DNA of 64,000 bases from Cephalopachus bancanus. Its lineage: Eukaryota; Chordata; Mammalia; Primates; Tarsiidae. The stretch is taken from NCBI GenBank assembly GCA_027257055.1, contig JAPVLO010000153.1, positions 3,100,001 to 3,164,000 of the forward strand, in the 5' to 3' direction. Positions 57,285 through 64,000 of this stretch are shown here, piece after piece. Within the stretch, counting starts at the first letter, position 1. Each line of letters begins with the position of its first letter. Position numbers and translations under genes: made by a program. The notes under the pieces are model-generated. The model worked only from the letters and a program-made list of their open reading frames with translations, ran no database searches and was not told the DNA's origin.

Positions 57285-58325
57285 TGATTTTTTTTATTAT
57301 TATTAATCAGTATTTTTTATTATGGTTTTGTGGGGTACAGTTAAGGGTTAGGTGTACAATTACTTTTCATTCAGGCACCCTGTTGATAAGAGGTGTTTTC
57401 CCATCCCCTGACAGATATTTGCTACTGTTAATCCCATCCCCCTCCCCCCCATAGTTTCCCAGTACCGTCAGTCATTTTCTTATAGTATTACATTGGATGC
57501 TCAAGGTCCATTATATGAGTGAGAACATGCGATATTCGGATCTTTGTTTCTGTGAGAGGTCACTCAGTATTATAGACTCTAGTTCCATCCAGGTTGCTGC
57601 GAAATTCATGATTTTGTTCTTTTTTATGGCTGCGTAGTATTCCATCGTGTATATGTACCACATTTTTTAAATCCAGTCCTCTTTTGATGGGCAGCATGGT
57701 TGTTTCCAGGTTCTTGCTATTGTGAACAACACTGCGATAAACATACGTGTGCAGGTATCTTTTTTATAGAGTGATTTGAGGTCTTCAGGGTATATTCCCA
57801 GTAGGGGGATTGCAGGGTCATATGGAAGGTCAATTCTTAGAGCTTTTAGGAATCGCCACACTGCTTTCCACAGAGGTTGCACTAGTTTACACTCCCACCA
57901 ACAGTGTAGAAGTGTTCCCTTTTCACCACACCCTCTCCAGCAGTTGTTATTTTTTGAGTTGTTGATAATTGCCATTCTGGCTGGAGTTAGGTGGTATCTC
58001 AGTGTGGTTTTGATTTGCATCTCCCTGATGATTAGTGAGGTTGAGCATTTCTTCATGTGTTTGTTGGCTGCTTGAATGTCTTCTTTTGTGAAGTGTCTGT
58101 TCATATCTTTTGCCCATTTTATAATGGGGTTGTTTGTTTTCTTCTTTTCAGTACGTTTCAGTTCCTTGTAGATCCAGGATGTTAAGCCTTTGTCAGACCT
58201 GGAGTTGGCAAATACTTTTTCCCAGTCTGTAGGCTGTCTCCCTGCTCTCTTGATGGTTTCTTTGGCTTTGCAGAAACTTGTCAGTTTAATAAGGTCCCAT
58301 TTGTCTATCTTCTCTCTTGAGTCCT
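57285..58325 (-). mobile_element. L1 3' segment, about 1 kb, truncated
   Basis: The plus strand is the complement of an L1 from mid-ORF2 C-terminus to the poly-A. The T-rich left end and GTACAATTACTT/GTGGGGTACAG 3' UTR words are followed by ATATGAGTGAGAACATGCG, GCGTAGTATTCCATCG, GGTTGCACTAGTTTACACTCC, GGTGGTATCTCAGTGTGG and CAGTCTGTAGGCTGTCTCCC. Similarity stops abruptly at about 58320. I find no target-site duplication between the two sides. It is among the least diverged L1s in the window. Confidence 0.93.
57500..58325 (-). pseudogene. L1 ORF2 C-terminal relic
   Basis: ORF2 protein supplies L1 endonuclease and reverse transcriptase; this piece is only its C-terminal region downstream of the RT domain. 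From the right, the frame reads [39 protein letters not shown], then a Cys/His-type stretch [18 protein letters not shown], then [16 protein letters not shown]. It reaches KEDWI at 57670, where a Lys codon has become TAA (57667-57669). Beyond the stop the same frame continues with KMWYIYTMEYYAA and TWMELESIILSDLS to about 57510. Apart from this nonsense change it is nearly intact over 270 codons. The RT and endonuclease domains are absent. Confidence 0.9.
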
Positions 58326-58860
58326 GTTTAAGTCTACTACTTGACCTAAGTTACAGCGAGGAATTTTTAAGTCTACTACTTGACTCAAGTTACACACATG
58401 AGACTTGAGCGAGAGCCTCTCTTTGTAAGCAAAGGACCTTCCCAGCCCTGTGATTTGGCAGTAGAGAAAAGTAAAGAATAAACTGATTTTAAACAAATGA
58501 GTTTTATTTAATTCTCAAGCATTCCTTGAACATCTCATAATATAAAAGCTCATGAGGTCCAAACCCCCAACTCAAAGGAACTCAAACATAATGACTATGG
58601 AGCAGCCCCCATTGGCAAGTTCCAAGGGGAAATGGTCATTGTCTCATTCCAGGACCTGAATTCTTTCCCCTCTTTGTGCTTGAACCAAGGCCAGCACAGG
58701 GATTTGGACAGGGATAAAACTCCCTGCTGGCTGTCTTACTCCCCCCGCCCCATACTTTTCTCAAAGAAGAAGGATAAAGAGTACAGCAGAAAGTTGAAAG
58801 GGAGAGTCAGGATAAAATAGGAGTGGAGAAAAAGTGAAAAAGTAAATAAGCTTCTGTACA
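58320..58860 (-). repeat. Candidate solo LTR, unknown family
   Basis: Read on the minus strand, the segment has an LTR-like order: a purine/pyrimidine-rich U3-like part, a TATA-like TTTTATATTATG at about 58535-58550, AATAAA at about 58507-58513, then a GC-richer R/U5-like part with GGCTGGGAAGGTCC and GAGGCTCTCGC. It ends with a 29-base unit duplicated at a 39-base period (58327-58355 and 58366-58394, two mismatches). No coding sequence is attached. It abuts the L1 truncation point. Alternative: unique sequence. Confidence 0.3.
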
Positions 58861-59370
58861 TTCATTGCACAGAAGCAAATCAAAATTTTTTGGAAACAGC
58901 CAGCATCCCTCTTCAAGCTCTTCCACCCATCAACAGTCCAGCTGAGGCTGAAATTTCAATCTAATGGAAAACTGGAAACTTTATTAATATATGCATCTAT
59001 TTGCCAAATGTTTGTTTATAAAAGACTTGTCTACCTTATCAAGGGTATTCCTTGTTCTCTGGCTGATCTTTAGAAGCATACCAGGATTTGGAATGAGAGT
59101 CACAAAGAGTATCAAAAATACAAAATAAAAAGTGACTGAGACAGGTAGTGGTTCTATAGGTATGCAGTAATAGGGACAAAGTCAAATATTAAAATCTATT
59201 TTCAAGTTTGGGACATTTGAAAAAAATTAAAATTTAATTAAAATTAAAATGTATAAATAAAATAAATAATAAATTAAATAAGTGAAATCAAATTAAATAA
59301 AAATAAAAATTTATTTAAAATTTAAAATGTTCTGTTTGATTGATGTACTTTTTTACGTTGAGGAAAATGT
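58861..59370. other. Unassigned; ends in A/T low complexity
   Basis: 59218-59330 is a low-complexity AAATTAAA/AAATAAA tract with several small inverted repeats (AAAATTTAATTAAAATT). The rest is unassigned. Confidence 0.55.
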
Positions 59371-59690
59371 CATTTGTATTTTTTTTTTTTTTTTTTTTTG
59401 AGTTGGGGTCTCACTCTGTCGCCCAGACTGGAGTGCAGTGGCTGCTCCTGGCCACCGCAGCCTCGACCTGCTGGGCTCCGGTGATCTTTCCGCCTCAGCC
59501 TTCCCAGTAGCCGGAATTACAGGCATGTGCTGCCACGCCCAACTGATTTTTTTATTTATTGTAGAGATGAGGTCTCGCTGCCCAGGCGGGTCTCGAACCC
59601 GCGGATTCAGGCAATCCACTCACCTCAGGCTCCCAAAGGCGCGGGATTACAGGCTGAGCCACCGAGCCTGGCCATTTGTATTTTTTTTTT
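59371..59690 (-). repeat. Young full-length Alu dimer with perfect TSD
   Basis: The insertion is about 59389-59672: GAGTTGGGGTCTCACTCTG, CCTCGACCTGCTGGGCTCC, the linker TGATTTTTTTATTTATTGTAG, GTCTCGAACCCGCGGATTC, and an end GAGCCACCGAGCCTGGC. The duplication CATTTGTATTTTTTTTT lies at 59371-59387 and again from 59673. Many CpGs are intact (CCCGCGG, GGCGCGGG), so it is young. Confidence 0.96.
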
Positions 59691-60329
59691 GTATCTTTTC
59701 AGATTGTTTTCCATTTTTAATTGAAGATTGAATATTAACCTTCTAATTACAGATGATATCATTAAGATAATAAAATGTAATTTTATATTTTCAAATTTTC
59801 TTTAGGATTTGATAACAAAACAAAACAAAAAACCTAAAAGTTCATGATGTGTAATTAATGCTTGAATGTAATAATATATATGTAACATCCTTGCAAAATT
59901 CAGCTAAGTTAAATTTAAATTACTTTTAAGATGTTTATTTCCTTTTGCTTTCCACAGAATTCAGATTCATCAAAAATTGCCTTATGTTACAGATTTAAAA
60001 ATTATCTTAGGTTTGCACTGCATTAAGAAACCAAAGGAGCCATTAGCAATACTAATGGTGAGAGTTAGGAAATTTTAAGGAAAATAAATGTAAGGAAACA
60101 AATATAAAGAAAATAAATAAAAAATAATATTGTTTTTAAGAATAATAAAATAATTATCATCTAGCAAAGTGTTCATAAAGATAAATATGTCATTGAAATA
60201 ATGTTCAGAATAAAACATGCTTAAAGGAAAAATCTTATATCCTCAAATACTATCTTCTAGAGCAGGAATAATGCAGTGTTGTGGAACAAAAAAAGTCTAG
60301 GACAAACACTAGGAAAATCAAAACACTTA
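59691..60329. other. Unassigned AT-rich stretch
   Basis: Nothing recognised. Confidence 0.45.
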
Positions 60330-60432
60330 TTTATTAGCTTTTTTCTTAATTCATTTCTTGAAGTCTTTTTTGTCATCTATAAAGCAAGATTGGGATAGAT
60401 TATCTTTGGAACTCTTTTCTCCTTTGAGTTTC
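60330..60432 (+). repeat. MIR fragment
   Basis: CTTAATTCATTTCTTGAAGTC, TTTTGTCATCTATAAAGCAAG and GGGATAGATTATCTTTGGAACTC match the MIR 3' half (TCATCTGTAAAATG, GATGATCTCTAAGGTCC). Confidence 0.6.
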
Positions 60433-60689
60433 TATTTTGAAGTTTAAGGAAGAAAATGGAAAGAAGGGAAAGAGAAAGTTATCTTCCGTACGGATGTTTA
60501 CTATGGAAGAAATAGGAGCTCAATGAGCTTAAAGAGTTTAATCAGAGTGCATATGTTTGAGAACTTCAAGTCCATAGTAGCCCTACATAAAATCTTATAT
60601 GTCATCTTAACTTGATATTGGTATCCTACATTTTGTTCTCCTCAAAGACATAACTAAAAATAAGTTGAGAAAGCATGTGGTATACATTA
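60433..60689. other. Unassigned
   Basis: Nothing recognised. Confidence 0.4.
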
Positions 60690-61085
60690 CTCCTTGACAA
60701 GGACTCCCTTGGCCAAACTTTATTCAGTCTCCTTTGACCTTTTTTCACCACGAGGCCTCTTCCTTAACCTGCTGAGCTCAGTTTTGGCAAAGAATCCTAT
60801 AAAGGAGAAATTGAGATTCCCCCATTCTTGATATTTAGTTGAGCTCGTCTTTCTCCATTCTTGATGTTTAATCAAGTACCTCTTCTCTTTCACCTTTAAT
60901 ACCTAATCAAGTTCTTCCTGGTGATTGCTCGTCTTCTCCCTCATACTGCCCTCTGGCTATAAACCTCTACTGGTCTCTGTTGTACTTTGAGTTGAATTCA
61001 ATCTCTATACTCTATTGCAATAGTCTTAACCCCTATTGGTAAAGTTTTGAATAACATCTTTCTTGCTGCTTTTAACAAGCATCTA
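60690..61085 (+). repeat. Candidate solo LTR with repeated U3 motif
   Basis: The block CATTCTTGAT-(A/G)TTTA-(G/A)T-(T/C)-A(A/G) recurs at about 60822 and 60858, with a third, weaker copy (CCTTTAATACCTAATCAAG) at about 60893. These are followed by a TATA-like GGCTATAAACC at about 60955, TTGAATTCAATCTCTATAC, and a pyrimidine-rich end CTTTCTTGCTGCTTTTAACA. This is an LTR-like U3-R-U5 order. No retroviral gene remains. The family is not recognised with certainty. Confidence 0.45.
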
Positions 61086-61234
61086 GTGAATAATTTCTCT
61101 TAATACCATTATATAAAGGGTAACTAAGAAGAACTTTGGCTATTTCAAGTTGTTCCTCCTTCATCTGTTCTAGAAAAGCAGAGAAAGCAGAAGAAATGAG
61201 CCTGAGTCTATGCTTTTCCATGCAAAGAGTGCAT

Positions 61235-61415
61235 GGAGTAAACGATTCAGGAGTAGGGATTCCAGAGCCAGACACATCAGTAATCAAGTTCTTACAGTAT
61301 TACTTACTCGCTTCATGACTTTGAACACCCTCCATTTCTTCACCTATAAAAGAATAATAGGACCTGTCTCACAGATCATTATGGGCAGACCCAAAAAAGC
61401 ATGTTTAATTGAAAA
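61235..61415 (+). repeat. MIR fragment
   Basis: GATTCAGGAGTAGGGATTCC, TACTTACTCGCTTCATGACTTTG, CCTCCATTTCTTCACCTATAAAAG and AATAATAGGACCTGTCTCAC follow the MIR core in sense. The short frames here on both strands are incidental. Confidence 0.75.
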
Positions 61416-61500
61416 TCTAGGTTAGAATCTGAACGCTAGGTTTAGACTAGCTTTTAAGGCTGCACTTATGTCCTGACCCATTGAACTTGGCCCTTCCTTT

Positions 61501-61817
61501 AAAGTATAATAGCAGTGAGCCGGGCTCAGTGGCTCAGCCTGTAAACCCGCGCCTTTGGGAGGCTGAGGTGAGTGAATTGCCTGAGCCCGCGGGTTCGAGA
61601 CCCGCCTGGGCAGCGAGACCTCATCTCTACAATAAATCAAAAAATCAGCTGGGCGTGGTGGCGCATGCCTGTAATTCCGGCTACTTGGAAGGCTGAGGCG
61701 GAAGGATCGCCGGAGCCCAGCAGGCCGGGGCTGCGGTGGCCAGGAGCGGCCACTGCACTCCAGTCTGGGCAACAGAGTGAGGCTCCAACTCAAAAAAAAA
61801 AAAAGTATAATAGCAGT
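61501..61817 (+). repeat. Young full-length Alu dimer with perfect 16-bp TSD
   Basis: The insertion is 61519-61801: GCCGGGCTCAGTGGCTCAGCC, GCCCGCGGGTTCGAGACCC, the linker AATAAATCAAAAAATCAG, a right arm CTGCGGTGGCCAGGAGCGGCC, and CTCCAACTC plus an A-run. The duplication AAAGTATAATAGCAGT is identical at 61501-61516 and 61802-61817. The box-B-like GGTTCGAGACC in the left arm is intact. The 158-codon minus-strand frame across it is Alu-derived. Confidence 0.98.
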
Positions 61818-62528
61818 TGTCTCAATATATGACAGCTTAGTTCTAAAGATATGATTGAATAAAATGGCAAAGAGGGATGCTTTGTCTACTCCAGGCATCC
61901 TGCAGCCATACTGAAATGCTCTACTTCAGAATAAACGAGCACTTACAAATTTTTCTTAGCAACTGAGGAATCTGAATCACAAAGGAAAGAGTTTAGGTAT
62001 GTTGTCCCTAAGCATAGATGACATTTAAATTAGAGAGCAAGACTAAGTTAATTCAGCATGTTTCAGGCAGCACCTAAACCTTTTGTTTCCATGGTTTTTG
62101 CTACCCTGCCAACCTGACCATTGCAGTGACAATCAGTGAGATGCTATTTTTAAACCATGTAGCCTGTTTGCTTGTGGAAATTTCTTTCAAGATTTAATAC
62201 TTTATAAAATTCCCAAGATTTTTTTCTCATTATCTTTATACCAAAATAACATTAGAGCCACAAATATGAAAATTGATAGTACAAACAGGAAAAGAATTGG
62301 TAAGGCATTTTAAGCCCTGCATGATTTCATAAAATATGTTACTTTGTTCATATTACATGTGCTGGAACCTCATGATCTATTATTTCTTTCTAATTGAGTG
62401 TGTGTGGGTTTAATCAGTAAGTCTGTTTGAAAAAAATCATCTTCTCATAAAGAATGACACATTAGTGTCTTGTAAGAAAGAGTCGTAACTATCAGTGTTC
62501 AGTCGGAAAGTGTTCATTGAAAGGTCTA
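61818..62528. other. Unassigned stretch
   Basis: Nothing recognised before the mariner copy. Confidence 0.45.
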
Positions 62529-63095
62529 CAAGGGACCAAGAAAGAAAAAAACTGGAATTATTTTTGTGGAGAGTGGGCCCCTTGTAGTACAGGCTGCTTC
62601 TGCTTAGGAAGTGTTCTAGGAATCCATTGGCATCAGTGTACCAGCTAGCATTGCTGTGCCTCACGATTTGGAAGAAATGTCCTGTGTTGTGGCAGACAGG
62701 TGACCGGTTCTTCCACCATAACAATACACCTATCCACACTGTGCTTAGTGTTCAGCAGCTTTTGACCAAAAGCAGCATGACCCCTGTACCCTACTCTCCG
62801 TATTCACCTGCTCTGACCCCAAGTGACTTTTGTTTGTTTGTTTCCCCATATGAAAAAAAGTTCTCAAAGGCAACGTTTTGCTGATGATTAAGAGATAAAA
62901 CAAAAAACAGCAGAAACACTAAAAGATGACAAAATTGATGAGTTCAAAAACTGTTTTGAGTAGTGGAAAAAGTGTCTCGATTAGTGTGTTGCATCAAATA
63001 GAGAGTACTTTGAAAGTGACTGAAGTTTAAACACGTAAGAATAAAAAGACACAATTTTTAGAAATAAATTCTGTGAGTTTTTTGGATTCCCCTCA
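62529..63095 (+). mobile_element. Non-autonomous mariner-type element, copy C
   Basis: The copy is 567 bp and flanked by TA (62527-62528 and 63096-63097). It is in the opposite orientation to copies A and B, and here the transposase sense is the plus strand. The left end is CAAGGGACCAAGAAAGAAAAAAAC and the right end GAGTTTTTTGGATTCCCCTCA. Matching internal words include GTTCTAGGAATCCATTGGC, CAGTGTACCAGCTAGC and AGAGAGTACTTTGAAAGTG. It is the best-preserved copy and shows what the family once encoded. Confidence 0.87.
62627..63020 (+). pseudogene. Mariner transposase C-terminal relic
   Basis: The frame from 62627 gives 85 residues. At residues 24-37 it reads TGDRFFHHNNTPIH. This is the site of the mariner HHDNAPAH motif, so the second catalytic Asp is Asn (codon 62720-62722). 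At residues 58-71 it reads SPYSPALTPSDFCL, matching YSPDLAPSDxHLF. Its last catalytic Asp is kept (codon 62825-62827) exactly 34 residues after the Asn, the D34D spacing of true mariners. After a TGA the same region continues with DEFKNCF, W-KKCLD and CVASNREYFESD-like codons, broken by TAGs. The N-terminal DNA-binding domain and first catalytic block are absent. It is not functional. Confidence 0.85.
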
Positions 63096-63163
63096 TACTA
63101 TGTACTCAGCACTATGCTTGGCAAATGAATAAGGTTTCTGCCTCCAAGGAATCAGCAATGTAA

Positions 63164-63402
63164 CCATAGAGGTTGTACTAATTTACATTCCTACCATCAT
63201 GTATAATTGTCCCCTTTTCACAACATCCACACCAACATCTATTGTTTTGTTTTGTTTTGTTTTAAATAGTGACTGTTCTGACTGGTGTAAGGTGGTATCT
63301 CACTGCAGTTTTAATTTGGATCTCCTGATAATTAGTGATGTTGACCATTTTTTCATATATTTTCCGGTCATTTGTATATCTTCTATTTATGTCATATAAG
63401 TT
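63164..63402 (-). mobile_element. L1, inverted 5' segment (ORF2 region)
   Basis: GAGGTTGTACTAATTTACATTCC, TTCACAACATCCACACC, GTAAGGTGGTATCTCACTGC, GATCTCCTGATAATTAGTGATG and TCATTTGTATATCTTC are the complement of L1 ORF2 C-terminal DNA. A TTTTG repeat lies inside at about 63245. It meets a sense L1 3' end at about 63403. Confidence 0.88.
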
Positions 63403-63655
63403 AAACCACATATTCTCATTTATAAGTGAGAGCTGAACTATGGGTATACAAAGGCATACAAAAAGGTATAATAGACATTGGAGACTCGGAAAGGAGAGGG
63501 TGAGAGGGGAGTGAGGGTTGAAAAATTACCTATCAGGTACAATGTGCACTGGTGGGAGTTATGGGTATACTTCAAGTCGAAACTTTTTCACCACTCTACA
63601 ATACATTCTAGTAACCAAAAGCTATTGAAATGAAAATGTTTAAGAAAATTTTTTT
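63403..63655 (+). mobile_element. L1, sense 3' end
   Basis: AACCACATATTCTCATTTATAAG, GTGAGAGCTGAACTATGGG, GACATTGGAGACTCGGAAAGG, GAGAGGGTGAGAGGGGAGTGAGG, CAGGTACAATGTGCACTGG and AAAGCTATTGAAATG, then an A-rich end. This 3' UTR is of yet another L1 type, older than those at 1.1-55.9 kb. With the inverted segment it forms one insertion. Confidence 0.85.
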
Positions 63656-64000
63656 AAAGGAAGAAAAAAAGACTAAGTCATGTGGCAGGTCAGGTGATTT
63701 TCTCCTCTCTTCATCCCAGGATGGTGAATGCTTACCCCTTAGCCATCTCTGAGCTTGCCATATCCTGAATCAAGACAAACTCCTAGAAGCTTGATGGAGG
63801 GAGAAAAGATAATTCTCTAGAATAAGATCTGGAAGCTATATAAAGAGAAGTGTAAAGGTCTTTTTATCTTATATTTTCTACATACAAAATCCAAGTAGTT
63901 TTCTGCCTCCAGTCTCAGGTTTATCTAAAGTGAAACAAGATGAATACAGCTAATTAAAAATTGTCCTAGAGGCTGAGGAGAAGTGATGTCCATTGAGTCG
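63656..64000. other. Unassigned end of window
   Basis: Nothing recognised. Confidence 0.4.

Noticed and set aside
58632..58820. Retroviral protein-coding sequence near the LTR-like segment
   Set aside because: I see no gag, pol or env motif in any frame; at most a solo LTR is present.
61577..61600. tRNA gene (GGTTCGAGACC looks like a B box)
   Set aside because: It is the internal promoter-like region of the Alu left arm. No cloverleaf can be drawn around it.
61422..61898. 158-codon minus-strand open frame
   Set aside because: Almost all of it is the reverse of the Alu at 61519-61801. The translated Alu pattern (WSLTLLPRLECSGRSW and similar) recurs in other frames over Alus here.

Overview
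This window looks like intergenic DNA from a primate nuclear genome. It is AT-rich and has no multi-exon gene, CpG island, tRNA or rRNA that I can recognise. Its content is dominated by transposable elements. About sixteen Alu-type copies (dimers, truncated copies and one free left monomer) place it in Primates. The younger Alus carry a derived right arm with the hairpin GTGGCCG-(loop)-CGGCCAC and the linker AATAAATCAAAAAATCAG. This is not the human AluS/AluY form, nor the lemur or galago form I know of. I infer a tarsier-like lineage (e.g. Carlito/Tarsius); that is inference, not proof.

Layout. 1-9.2 kb: one Alu right arm, an L1 3' end, a MER2-like transposon, an old repeat, the first mariner copy, an old L1 with a 5' inversion, then about 3 kb of unassigned sequence. 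9.2-19.1 kb: a hAT-like MITE, Alus, L2, an old L1M-type fragment, MIRs and a long Tigger1-like element with a decayed transposase. 19.1-28.3 kb: second mariner copy, L1M-type sequence, L1 3' end, LTR and L2 fragments. 28.3-44.5 kb: the densest Alu stretch, with several exact target-site duplications, plus LTR fragments and MIRs. 44.5-45.5 kb: a Tigger-type MITE followed by an intronless GCSH (glycine cleavage H protein) retropseudogene. This is the only cellular gene relic I can name. 45.9-58.3 kb: L1 fragments of several ages, microsatellites, a degenerate repeat array and a 1 kb L1 3' segment with the ORF2 C-terminus. 58.3-64 kb: two LTR-like segments, two full-length young Alus, the third mariner copy and a second L1 with a 5' inversion.

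No set of genes works together here. The biology that can be read is mobile-element history. Points of interest are: three copies of one non-autonomous mariner family with the same internal structure and terminal repeats; young lineage-specific Alus and L1 3' ends; free Alu right arms inserted with perfect duplications; two L1 5' inversions; and the GCSH retrocopy, which has lost both its Trp codon and its ancestral stop. I found no previously undescribed gene system. Family names are given from memory of consensus sequences and no search was run.
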